Assembly (NCBI GenBank): GCA_001910725.1
Contig: MJGA01000006.1
Coordinates: 434,001-498,000 of the forward strand
DNA: 64,000 bases
DNA from: Phanerodontia chrysosporium
Taxonomy: Eukaryota > Basidiomycota > Agaricomycetes > Polyporales > Phanerochaetaceae
Direction of reading: 5' to 3'
Part shown: positions 1-10,344 of the stretch, one piece after another
Position numbering within the stretch: the stretch's first letter is position 1
How the letters are laid out: each line of letters begins with the position of its first letter
The notes under the pieces: generated by a model
What the model saw: the letters and a program-made list of their open reading frames with translations, nothing else
Databases searched by the model: none
Told to the model about the DNA's origin: nothing
Position numbers and translations under genes: made by a program

Positions 1-6
1 CAAACT

Positions 7-966
7 ATGCCTTCCTCCGTGCCTCTCGATGTGCGCGAATTTCTCGAGGGCTATCCTGACCAGGAGGATAAGCCGTCGTTGAACGCCAACCTCAAGTTCT
101 ACGCCCTGCGATCGTACTGTCTACCTGATAAGCTGAGGGTGGATGAGATTCACTCAAGGTCAGCACTCTGACCGGGTCGAGAGTTAATGCTAGCCCGGAC
201 TGACGGCTCATATAGATGGGCCGGCGACTACGAGACTTTGGAATACAACCACGGCTTCATACAATGGTTGTGAGTAGGTTGCGTACACTTTATAGCGTCA
301 TGCTAAGGCGGTTTGATCATTTGAAGATTCCCTATTCGAGAGCAAGGAGTAAATATGTACGCTTCTCCACTGCAACCTCATGAAGTCGAAGCCATGAAAG
401 CAGACCCGATATCATCTCCCGTCTAATCAAGTCTTATGAACTCATGCTCGACTTCTACGGCATGCGATTACTCTCGATTGAGACTGGCCTCCTTTCTCGC
501 ACAGAACCGACCAGGATTTGGACTGGCAGATACCGAAACCTCGCTAGTACGCGGTATAGCTTATCGATGTCTGCCGAGCTAATGAGCACTCGTAGTCATG
601 AGGCACAACAACTTGAGAATTACGCGCATCTTGAAATGCCTCTCCGAGCTGGGCCTGGAACACCTTAACGCAGGCTTTCTTCTTCACGTGTTGAACGAAC
701 AGAGTGAGCACGGACAACTGAATGCGTACAGCATTGTCTACAGCATGGATCGGTGGTGGGCAAACTGTATCCGAAATGCAGAGGAGCGAGAGTGGATAGG
801 CCAGTTGATTGAGCGAGTCCGACACACACAGAATTTCGTCTTTACACGCGAGATGTACGAGGAGGCACTCAAGCGCAGGAAAGAGACAGGCACCTTCAAC
901 GAGCCCGGTGGCACCGGAGAGGATAAGGTGTGGCCAATCTACTCATTCCTGAGTTCCGTGGGCTGA
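7..966 (+). CDS. Opioid growth factor receptor (OGFr) conserved-domain protein, frameshifted
   Basis: Spliced exons give the OGFr N-terminal domain: an N-terminal part with YPDQEDKPSLNANLKFYALR, then WAGDYETLEYNHGFIQWLF and PIREQGVNMYASPLQPHE, then SYELMLDFYGMRL, ETGLLSRTEP and HNNLRITRILKCLSELGLE. In animals the domain is part of a nuclear-envelope receptor; fungal proteins carry only the domain and their role is unknown. Introns lie near 168-217, 269-325 and 548-595 with GT-AG ends. The frame breaks at about 405-407, where one C appears to be missing from a CCC run: the residues after DPDIISRLIK are in another frame. The ATG at 7 may be internal, because the gene could begin left of the window. 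The stop at 964-966 lies inside the convergent GSKIP gene. Family assignment is firm; both ends are less so. Confidence 0.82.
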
Positions 967-1328
967 AAGGCAATTGCAGATAGCTTTTCTACAAGCAGGC
1001 GCTGCTTTGCCTGCACATACAGAGGACTGATCACCTGGAGGGCGTCCTCGACGGTCTCGTACGTCAACCCTTCGCCCTCAGATGTATTTCTTTGTATCTA
1101 TAGAGTCGTTACGAGTTGTCGAGACCGGACAATGTGGATTGTACTTACTTGATATCCTCTCTGTGTCAATATTACGGTTACTGTATCATCCTCGAGGGTA
1201 ATGACCTCAGCGGTCGACTCTAGTGCTGATTTCTTCACGAGTCTGTAACTCTTCAGACCGTATGATTGTTCTCTGAGGGAATCCTCGAGCTCCCCCGGGG
1301 TAAACGAAGGCTGTTGCGAATGATCCAT
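939..1328 (-). CDS. GSKIP-domain protein
   Basis: A two-exon gene (1149-1328 and 939-1097) with a 51-nt intron starting gtaagt and ending tatag gives about 112 residues. The second exon reads EGLTYETVEDALQVISPLY followed by a short basic helix, which matches the C-terminal half of the GSKIP domain; the first exon carries the beta-strand part ending VTVILTQRGYQ. In animals GSKIP binds GSK3-beta and PKA; small fungal homologues are of unknown role. The ATG at 1328 is the first in frame, and the upstream TTG at 1334 is not needed. The gene is head-to-head with VPS45 (220 bp apart) and tail-to-tail with the OGFr-domain gene, overlapping its last 28 coding bases. No frameshift is seen. Confidence 0.75.
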
Positions 1329-1548
1329 GTGCAAAGCAGTGATCTAGTGAAGGAGAGGCGTAAGCGGCTGTGGTGGTCGAGGTGAAGTCACCGAGCGGCA
1401 ACTTGGCGGCGACCACTTCGCGCTTGCTCTCTGTCCACCACCATTACTTCATCCTCTTGCGTGTAGCTGTCAAGTATACCTCAGTTGCAGTCCTTGCGGC
1501 GGCTCTAGTCTACTTAAGCACCTACACAACTCCTGACAGCGAGGCGTC

Positions 1549-4026
1549 ATGGACATCATAAAGGCTGTCGAGACCTACATCACCAGAATGGTCTCCGAGC
1601 CCAGTGCAATGAAGGTGCTACTGCTTGACACGCATACCGTACGTACAGTAATATAACAGATGCGATGGCCTATTGACACATCCCTTTTGTAGACTCCTAT
1701 AGTCTCGCTCGCTTCCACGCAATCTACGCTGTTGGCGCACCAGGTCTACCTGACGGACCGGATAGACAACAAGAAGCGCGACCGCATGGCTCATATGAAG
1801 TGCGTCTGCTTCTTGCAGCCCAGCGAAGAGAGCTTGGAGGCCCTGGAGGGCGAGCTCCGGGAGCCGAAGTATGGCGAATACTATCTGTGTCAGTGGGTAC
1901 ACCGCTGCTTGCAGACGCGACGCTGAAGCCTGAGTGGCCGTCTTGACCTATCAGACTTCAGCAACATCCTGAGCAAGACTGCCATCGAACGTCTAGCTGA
2001 CGTGGACGAGTATGAGGTCGTGCGGGAAGTACAGGTATGTCCGCAGTCTGACACTTCTGGCTGTATAGCCTGATCCGTGTCTCAAGGAATACTTTGCAGA
2101 TTACGCGCCAATATTACCATCACTATTCTCCTTGAACCATACACCGACGTCGTCGAAGCCGCTATATGGTACTTCTCCGAATTCTTGGGACCAGAAGGCA
2201 CTCGACCGAGCTGTGCAAGGAATCATCGCGGTCCTCTTGAGTCTGAAGAAGAAGCCAATAATACGATACGAGAAGTCTAGCCCGATGGCAAAGAAGCTGG
2301 GCGTCGAAATACAAGTGGGTGCATCTTATTGTTTTGGGGTTCTCAGACCAACTTGATCGCAGCATCGTATCCAAACTGAATCATCCTTATTCGACTTCCG
2401 AGGGACTCAAGTGCCGCCGCTTCTACTGATCCTTGACCGGAGAAACGACCCTGTGACTCCGCTCTTGTCACAATGGACGTATCAAGCTATGGTCCATGAG
2501 CTTCTTGGTATCCAGAATGGCCGTGTAGATCTCAGCCTTGTTCCAGACATCCGCCCTGAGCTGAAGGTAGGAGTTCGCTGTCTTTCTGGCTCTAGAGCGA
2601 ACGCGTTTAACTCGTCCACCATGCGCAGGAGGTCACATTAACCCCATCGACCGATCCTTTCTTCCTTGAGAACCATCTGGCGACATTCGGCGACCTGGGG
2701 ACGACGCTTAAGCAATATGTACAGTCGTACCAGTCGAGGTCACTTGCGCAGGGCGCGTCGTCCATTAACTCGATTAACGACATGAAACGATTTGTGGAAG
2801 AATATCCCGAGTTTCGACGGGTAGGCGCAAACGTCAGCAAGCATGTCGCGATAGTTGGCGAGCTGAGTCGCATAGTCGAGCGGGACCGGTTGCTGGATAT
2901 TGGGGAAGTCGAGCAGGGCCTCGCTACAGGCTCTGGCGCAGACCTCAAGGTGTGCATATATCAGGCGACACGCAACGATCTACAGGCTGATTTGTGTTAC
3001 TAGAGTGTACAAGCACTGATCACGAATCCGGCGGTGCCTGCGTGGAACAAGCTCAGGCTGGTCATGTTGTACGGCCTCCGCTATCAGAAGTCTCAGGCAA
3101 ATAACGTCGCGTCCCTGATAAACTTGGCACTTGAAAACGGCGTCCAACGCGAAGATGCGAGGGTAAATCCAGCCTTGTCCATCTAGTTCTACAACTCACG
3201 CGAATCTGTATGTTAGCTCGTTTATGTTCTTTTGAATATTGCAGGCTCGGACCAGAGGCAGGATGATCTTTTCTCTGCGGAGTCGCTCCTCGCCAAAGGC
3301 CGTTCCGCCCTCAAAGGATTGAAGGTTCGCTACCTGCCTCACTGCTTGCTACACATGTTTAACCCGCGAATCAGGGAGTGGAGAACGTCTATATGCAACA
3401 CACTCCTCATCTTTCTCAAACGCTCGAAAGCCTCCTCAAAGGTCGTTTGCGTGATACAAGCTTCCCGTTCCTGGAGGGCGCGGGACCGAACGCGAGTCTA
3501 CAACGGTAGGCTCCCTGTTTGACGCTAGCTTGCTGAGACTAATGCGGCGTGAACAGGCCCCAGGACGTGATCATCTTCATGGTTGGAGGAACTACCTACG
3601 AAGAGGCCCGGACCGTCGCACTGCTCAACCAAGAGTCTGCATCGAATGGATCATATGCGGCTGGCACTAGACTACTGCTCGGCGGAACGACTGTGCATAA
3701 TTCATCGAGGTGAGATCCCTCTTACTGAATCCAGATGTTACGTTTCTTAACGCTCTCCACATGACAGCTTCGTAGAGATGATACGTTCCGCTGCAGCACA
3801 TTGGCCTTCCACAGTTTTCGATCCACCGCCAGAATCTCCGTCAACCATGCCCTCGCTGAGCGTGAACCTCGGCGGCGTCAACGTCAGCCTCGGGGGACGA
3901 GCTGGTACAGGCGTATATCGGACGTCCGGCGAGGGTGTCAGTGTACAGGCTGATGGCATTCGGGACGGTGTCAAGAATCTCATTGGTAAGGTAAAACAGG
4001 GCGTGGATCGCATCGCTGCCCAATGA
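1549..4026 (+). CDS. VPS45: Vacuolar protein sorting-associated protein 45 (Sec1/Munc18 family)
   Basis: About 600 residues in roughly a dozen exons. VPS45 is a cytosolic SM protein that binds the Tlg2/syntaxin-16 SNARE and drives fusion at the trans-Golgi and endosome. The start [15 protein letters not shown] and the following VLLLDTHT are typical of VPS45. Later hallmarks are [33 protein letters not shown] and, near the C-terminus, [17 protein letters not shown], the SM-family signature. Introns are 50-65 nt with clean GT-AG ends (for example gtatgtccgcag to ctcaag before [16 protein letters not shown]). All exons join in frame with no lost bases, unlike many neighbours. The C-terminal stretch after about residue 555 is Gly/Val-rich and ends in a short amphipathic helix. 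The ATG at 1549 begins the conserved N-terminus. Confidence 0.95.
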
Positions 4027-4581
4027 GCCCAGTGTATCGTTTTGGATCGGCTCGTGGTCGGTGTGTACACACTGTTTCGAAGTCTATATGCAAGTGCGTG
4101 CGATAATCTCGGATTCTGGCGGTATCCTCTGGGTGACGAACCTACCTTCGCGCCGTCTGCTTACGTAAGTGGTAGACTACTCATGTCCCGTGAGGCTCAA
4201 GCTGTTGGGGCCCCTAAATGCTCTCCTCCGTCTCAGCCCCCACGACGAGGTCGAGGACTGCGATCCTGCGCTACACTTGTCGCCTTCCGCTGGCTAGCTT
4301 TGTAAAACCGAAGATGACATCGCCTCGAAGTTGGGCGTCGTGTCGGTCAATAAGCCGGTGGGCTACAGTCCTATCGGATTCTACTCCTGCGGCCAACCCT
4401 CGATGGCCATAGTCTTGGTGAAGTCTTGTGAAGAACCGCAGTACTCTAGGCTTGTCAGCACTGAGCTAAATTTTTCCCGCAACCCGAATACGACTACTGC
4501 GCTCGGGCTTATGTAAGCACTCCGCTATTTCTACTTCGCCGCCCAATTCTGTCTTTGCATACGACTACTGACTCATTCATC
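4027..4581. other. Intergenic region between VPS45 and F-box gene 1
   Basis: 555 bases with only short, unconvincing reading frames. It should hold the VPS45 3' end and the promoter of the F-box gene. No RNA gene or repeat is seen. Confidence 0.5.
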
Positions 4582-5922
4582 ATGGCAGGTCAATCGTTGC
4601 CCCCAGAGCTTTCCGACGAGATTATCAGCTCGCTATGGGACGATAAAGAAACCTTGGCCTGCGCCAGCCTTGTTTGCAAGGCGTGGTACCCGCGTTCTCG
4701 CCAGTGCCTCTTTCGCGACATCAAACTCGGAAACACGCTTGTCAACGAATTCACAGACTACCTTTCCATCAGACAACATGCGAAAGGAACTGCCACACTT
4801 GCTTCACCCGCACAACACATCCAAAGCCTGTCGCTGGTCGATAGCAGGTTGCCAGGCTGCGGGCGTCAGCTCTCTGTCGAGGCACTTCTGCATATGACCA
4901 GCCTTCTTCCGAACCTCGAGCAGATATCCGTTGCACAGAGCACACTTCTTAAATCTCATGAAGAGTCTGGTGCGCCGACCAAAAGTCTCACGCATCTGCG
5001 GATCTTCAACACCTACGTCCCATCCGACACACCCGAAGCATTGCTTCAGCTTCTCTCCGCGTTCTCACGCATCGACGATCTTCATCTATCTTCCCTCAGC
5101 TGGGGCGGCGTTCCTGAAAGTCTAGAGGATATTGCTACCTCTTCGGTGCTGGACGCCGATCAGCCAAGCTTCCCTTCACATCTGCAAGTCTCTCGTCTGA
5201 CGCTTCTCAGCGACGGTCGTCCATTTATTCCAAGCGTACTTGCCTTGATGCAGCGTACGAAAGCCATCGACACCATCTCGGACATCCGACTTCAGTGCAG
5301 CGACGCCCGATCCATCATAGCTGCCGGTGCATATCTATCGCAGCCAGAAGCCTTGGTCAAGAGCCTGTCGATCGACTTGGCCTTTCCCACTCGAGGTATT
5401 ATATGTGAGTACCTACCTCTTTGCGCAAGTATGTTCTCACGAGCATGTACAGTTGCGGATTATAACCCCGCCATCTGGCAGCGGCTACACGTCGGAGAAG
5501 CGCGGGCCCTTCAGCAACTCCACTTCGTCATACAATTTGAGCTCGCCAAAGGTGGCTTCCAGTACATTGCAGATCAGATAATGACAGCTACGAGCATTAT
5601 CGAACGGTGCGCTAGCAACCTGGAGTCGATAACCTTCTTCTGTTGGTTAGATGTATCGGCCGTGCGGGCGATGGGTTGCGCGTACAGCATGGATACGGAG
5701 CTACTCTGGATGCGCACAACGCTCCTGAAGAAGCCTCAATTGCGCCAAGTTCGCTGGCTCTGGGCCGCGCCACCTCAATCTCGCGATTTCCCCGACAATC
5801 GCGAGACATTCGAAACTTTCGTTCGCTCAAAGCTTCGAGCTCTGCCTGACCAGTTGTCACTCCAATTCGGAGCTTGGAACGAAGATGATACTACTCTTGG
5901 GAGATGGCTCCGAGAAGGGTGA
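4582..5922 (+). CDS. F-box-like protein (F-box gene 1)
   Basis: An almost uninterrupted frame of 446 codons from ATG 4582. The N-terminus LPPELSDEIISSLWDDKETL, followed by ASLVCKAWYPRSRQCLFRDI, is the F-box layout common in large agaricomycete families. The F-box would recruit Skp1 in an SCF ubiquitin ligase. The remainder is leucine-rich with irregular LRR-like strands (for example LLPNLEQISVAQSTLL) that would bind the unknown target. A stretch at 5405-5452 begins gtgagt and ends tacag and is exactly 48 nt, so removal keeps the frame; it is probably an intron, giving about 430 residues. No lost bases are evident. Target and pathway cannot be inferred. Confidence 0.75.
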   Translation: MAGQSLPPELSDEIISSLWDDKETLACASLVCKAWYPRSRQCLFRDIKLGNTLVNEFTDYLSIRQHAKGTATLASPAQHIQSLSLVDSRLPGCGRQLSVEALLHMTSLLPNLEQISVAQSTLLKSHEESGAPTKSLTHLRIFNTYVPSDTPEALLQLLSAFSRIDDLHLSSLSWGGVPESLEDIATSSVLDADQPSFPSHLQVSRLTLLSDGRPFIPSVLALMQRTKAIDTISDIRLQCSDARSIIAAGAYLSQPEALVKSLSIDLAFPTRGIICEYLPLCASMFSRACTVADYNPAIWQRLHVGEARALQQLHFVIQFELAKGGFQYIADQIMTATSIIERCASNLESITFFCWLDVSAVRAMGCAYSMDTELLWMRTTLLKKPQLRQVRWLWAAPPQSRDFPDNRETFETFVRSKLRALPDQLSLQFGAWNEDDTTLGRWLREG

Positions 5923-6056
5923 AGTAGAGGTACGCTATCAATACGCCCGTCCTATCGGGTTTCTGACTGGGCTGTTCAGGATGTTCGTATGTCGGGTAGA
6001 GGATGCAACTGTAGTCATAAAAAGTGCTCCGTTGACGTGCTTGCTCGACTTCCGTG

Positions 6057-7668
6057 TTATATGTCTAGTGTAGAATCATTGACAGAGTAGAACCTGTCCA
6101 CCTGCCATCCGTGCCTTCTATAGTCTGTCCAGAGCGCCTCGAATTGTTTAGCTTGACCCCAGAGCCGTCTTCTATTGGTCATCGAATCCGATGCCCAACA
6201 TGCGCGGACGAAAGCTATGCGGTCGAAGTCATCAGACATGAGGATTGGCATGACCGGGGGAATCTCTTCGGGCGACGGCACGTCGTGGTGTTGTCGTTGT
6301 TGACTCGTGTCGTCACGGTCGCTCTCTGTGTCTTCGTCGTCACTGGCCCAGTAGTGATCCTCGTGGCAGTCCTCGTCCATCCGCGGTTCAGGGACAGCCT
6401 CAGGCCTCCGCGCGTCTGGCAGCCACAGCCGCAGAACGTTGAATGCGGCTCGCTTCTCGTCAACCATAGTCTCCACAGGAAGCATCCACCGTAGGCTTCC
6501 GTACGCGATCGCCTCGGCGATGACACGGTCGAAGAATGTCCTCTCCGTGACCATCATGTAAAGAGAGCGACATGTGGCTGAGAGCGCGAGCAGAGAATTT
6601 AGCGGCAGTTCGCGTAGGATCGGTAGGAGCAGCTCGTTTGGCAAGCTGGCTAGACGAGGCTGCGGAATATCTGCCGCAACAGGAATCGGTATCCTGTCCG
6701 AGGAGACCAGTGGTCCATTGTTCGGCGGAACTGGCCACCTGTTCCAACGCCACCATTGAGCTTGGGCGTAGAAAATAAGCAGTGAAGTGGCTTACATGTC
6801 GGGACGCATAAACATCCAAGCGCGACAATCCTGGAGTATCGCTGGAATCAAGTCCGCACCGCGGAGGCCGGCCTTGACAGCCTCAGCTAGATGTTTTGAC
6901 CCCGCCTGCAGGGGTAGAAATAGTCTTGCCACTGCTCCAAGCTAGCTTCGATGCCCTGGTAATCGATTTCTGGCGGAAGGCCAGAACAATCGTCTATGGA
7001 ATGAAGAGAGTCAACTAAAGACGGCTGAGCAGGCAACGGATTCATCACGAACCGCGGTGGGACTTCCGAGAATAGACTATCTCGTAGAGCTCTGATGCAA
7101 AAGAGAGCGTGGATCTCCCTGAGAAATGTTCCGCGGAGGGTGGCGGGATGCTGTCCCAGTCGAGCCAGCTTTCCAGGTAGCGATAGCACCGCGTATCGAG
7201 CCAGATATTCGGCCGCCCGTCCTCACTTCCCGCTGTGCAATTCGTATCACGGGGTTCCTTGATTGTCTTCCCGTCCCGCTCTATGACTATCTCGGTGAAG
7301 CTTCCGCTGGTGATTCCGTCGACCCTTCGGACCTCGACTTGCTCGCCCCGCGGAGCTTTTCCACCGCGAAGGACGGCGAAGCCAAGATTGTTGTCGTCGA
7401 ACGATCCTATGGCCATGTAGTCGTCCGCATACCCGTTGCTGGCCAGACCATTGGGCATCCAGAATTTCGGACCTACAATTGAGCGACCGGTGTCGGCAGC
7501 CTGGAGAGCCAACTTGACAATCTCGATGAGATCCTCGTCCGCTGGGTTAATGTCGGATGCCATTGCCTTAGCCGCCCTCTCAGGCTCATCGCCGTAGGTA
7601 GATGTAATAAATGAGGGACCGCAGCCTGAGACACCGCAAAGCAAGCAGAGCTCGTCCCAGCAGCCCAT
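6057..7668 (-). CDS. F-box protein with N-terminal conserved module (F-box gene 2), frameshifted
   Basis: Begins MGCWDELCLLCGVSGCGPS, a start typical of a mushroom protein family. A module follows with TGRSIVGPKFWMPNGLASN, then HALFCIRALRDSLFSEV and AGLRGADLIPAILQDC followed by AWMFMRPDMWP. Only after that comes a clear F-box, SLPNELLLPILRELPLNSLL then ALSATCRSLYMMV, and an acidic low-complexity tail near 6280-6360. A 57-nt intron at 6739-6795 (gtaagc to aacag) joins MRPDM to WPVPP in frame, which links module and F-box in one protein. Two apparent one-base losses break the frame, near 7117 (GGGG read as GGG) and near 6910. With those allowed for, the frame runs to the TAA at 6057-6059, a little over 500 residues. 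Function is inferred only from the F-box. Confidence 0.7.
6739..6795 (-). other. Intron joining the N-terminal module to the F-box in F-box gene 2
   Basis: A 57-nt GT-AG intron (gtaagc ... ggaacag). Without splicing, the upstream reading meets a TAA directly after RPDM, so gene finders may split the gene here. Splicing restores the family motif MRPDMWP and continues into the F-box. Confidence 0.65.
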
Positions 7669-8018
7669 TTAGAGATGTGTGGACTGAGTGGTGTATAACT
7701 GGAGCGCAGAGAGATGGATCATAGAAAAGAGCGCGACAACTCCTAGGTGCGAAGTCAGACCTATTTATGTAGGTTCGTCCACGCACTGCCTTGGTGTGTG
7801 CACCGCCTTCATCAAATCGCATCGTCATGCTGGAGACTGTACGAGATCGAGTCAGACATGCGATCATGAACGATATCCGTTAGGACGGAGGCTGTACATG
7901 TGCGAATATGGAAAGCCAAACTTAATACGAGTAGTCACTTCGGTCCCCTCCGAGAAGTCAACTACAAACACATCTAGCAAATAGACTCGGATTCGAACGA
8001 CACGCGGGAGAAGGGGTC
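7669..8018. other. Intergenic, promoter side of F-box gene 2
   Basis: 350 bases between the P450 stop and the F-box start. It must hold the promoter of the leftward F-box gene and the P450 terminator. No reading frame or RNA is supported. Confidence 0.5.
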
Positions 8019-10344
8019 TCAATACTGTCCACCAATTACTTCCAGCTTGATGGGCAACTCCAGTTTATCGCTGTCTTTCCCAAGCGTTGGGTAGGTGATT
8101 CCGGCAAGGTTCCAGTAGACGTCCTTATTACAGGGCAGGAAGCGGAACGATCGAAGGAGTACTGCGAGCACAACCTCTGCGATGGTGTGAGAAGGCATCA
8201 CGCGCGAATATGTGAAAACACACTCATTTCTAGTTGGGAAAACTTGAAGCCTCTAAAACGAAGTGAGTGTTGAACTTGAGCAGACGACGAGTCTCACTTA
8301 CAGGCAGGCTCGATCACCGCCGAGGAACGTCATTCTAGTAAGGAAGAACAAATCGGCCTTTAGCCTTTAACAGCGGACGAGCTGAATGTACTCACTGGTT
8401 GGCGTAGACACCCGGAACGCGTGCCTCGCTGAGCGACTTGGGCGTAGGCTGGAGCCACCGCTCGGGCTTCCATTCCGCTGCGTCTTCGCCCCAGATGAGC
8501 GGGTTGCGGTTGCATGCACGGACGGAAATGAAGACAGTCGAGCCTTTCGGGACAGGAACCTCATTGATCAAACTCCCATCGCGGCCGTGCACCGGCTGGA
8601 GAATGGCAAGACGATGTCGTCACGGGCCCTAGAATCTGATATCAGCAGAGCTCAGATGCGTCAACAAACGTAACCGTACTCGCGCGCCAGCAAGCCGATA
8701 GGGGGATTCCTGCAGCAGCGGTCAGTATCAACTCCGATGTGCGGGAAAGCTTCTCACAAGCGCAGTGTTTCCCGACAGACCGCGTCGAGCAGCGGCAGAT
8801 GGACCAGCTGGTCGTACGGAATGTCCTCGCCGTCCGGAGCAGCATCTGCGAGCTCTGCACGCATCTTGTCCTGGACGTCCTGGTGCTCGGCCAAGAGCTG
8901 AAACGTTCGCGCGAGTGCATTCGAGGTCGTGTCCGTCGCTCCAAGGATGAGTCCGCTGCGTGAAGGCCGTGAGCGCACGTCTAACAGACCTTTGTTGGGT
9001 CACTCACGACATATGAGCCAAGATTTCTTCCTCAGGGAGTCGTTCCTCCTCGGAGTTTAGACCTGCACGGACTGCACCACAGCCTTCGTCAGTCCTCATC
9101 TAAGACGTGTGTTCCGACGTGTTACGCACTGATATAACTGAGAACGTCTCGCCCTTCGCTGATCTCGCGCACGGCGTCCTCATCGCCCCTCTGAAACGCG
9201 GCCATCCTGAAGTCGTATATCTTCTTAGACTGCGCTGAGATTGCATGTGCAATCATCTGTATCCTCTGAAGGTCCTTGTGTGGGACCAGTCTCCCGAGAG
9301 CGAGACGCACCACGCGGGGAATATAGAGCGACGCATACGGAGAGAGGATGCGCCAGAAGTGCAGCGCAATGGTGGTTGGGCTGCGCGAGCGTCAGATACG
9401 GGTGCTAAACGCAGGTATTAACATTACGCTGACAGATCGTGACATACCTGTACTGTTTCACAGTCATGCCGAACTCCGAGTTTTCCGAATTCGCCTCGAG
9501 CGCGTCGAATGAGTATGCTACGCCGCCCCGTCCGGCCAGCTCAAGCGCAGCGCGGCTGAACCATTCGATCATGTTGATTTCCCCGGAGCCCTGGTTGAGG
9601 TCTGCAGAGATAGCCTCCCGCAGCTTTTGAGACAGACGTTAGAAGGAGGATATGCAAGTGGATACTGTACTTACCCGATGAGCCACATTGTAGAAGATGG
9701 GCGCTGTGTCCCGCATCCGCGCTATCGAGAAGATAGCATTGAGCAATTTGCGTTGTTTGCGGTGGTGTACACCTTCATGTTGACGCGTGAGCTGCCAGTG
9801 ATTAGTTTGCATCCGCACAACTTACCAGTCGTCGCTATCAAGGTTGGCCCGAAGATCATACGATGCCATCTGTTTCACCAAAGTTGAATGATGCCTAGTA
9901 ACAGAGGATCTACGTTGATACGCACTCAAGAAACCACCCAGGCTCGTCGTAAGTATACTGGTCTTTGAGGATGATGTGATTCAGGGCCTTCGGGTCATAG
10001 ACATACAAAGCTCGGGCCTGTGTTGCGTTAGTTATGACAAGCGTACGATAATGGGTAACTCACGCCAAGCATCGAATGCACCGTTGCGATCGGCCCGTAC
10101 TGCCGGATGATAGTGTCCTGAAAGCCCCATCCATGACGGTTGAACATCTCTTTAAGATTTCCTGTGAAATTAGAAGCGTGGTCAGTTTACGCCAGTGCCA
10201 GGACGGTTCAGGCTCACCGTAAATGAAAGAAGACGAGGCAGGTCCCGGGATGTTATCGAAGGGCGACCGAAGTATGTAGTGGCGAAAGAGCCTCCATAGG
10301 GCCCAAGCGGCGGTCGCGGCGAGTACGAGTTGGAGTGGCCCCAT
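8019..10344 (-). CDS. Cytochrome P450 monooxygenase, one frameshift
   Basis: A many-exon P450 of about 530-550 residues that oxidises an unknown small substrate at the ER membrane. The N-terminus MGPLQLVLAATAAWALWRLF is a membrane anchor followed by IPGPASSSF, the proline-rich hinge. Further on are HEGVHHRKQRKLLNAIFS (helix C region), GLILGATDTTSNALARTF (helix I oxygen-binding motif), ETLRL (ExxR of helix K), WKPERWLQP (PERF region) and FLGGDRAC (FxxGxRxC heme motif with the axial cysteine, about 8312-8335). One C seems lost near 8605, between RDDIVLP and ILQPVHGRDG, so the current sequence stops early there. The substrate cannot be predicted; no biosynthetic backbone enzyme is adjacent. ATG 10344 begins the anchor helix. 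Confidence 0.9.

Noticed and set aside
6645..6828. Two separate F-box-type genes within 6057-7668
   Set aside because: A 57-nt GT-AG intron joins the upstream module to the F-box exactly in frame and recreates the MRPDMWP motif.
7984..8060. tRNA on the minus strand, from a GTTCGAATCC-like B-box
   Set aside because: No A-box or acceptor stem fits, and the stretch overlaps the end of the P450 coding sequence.
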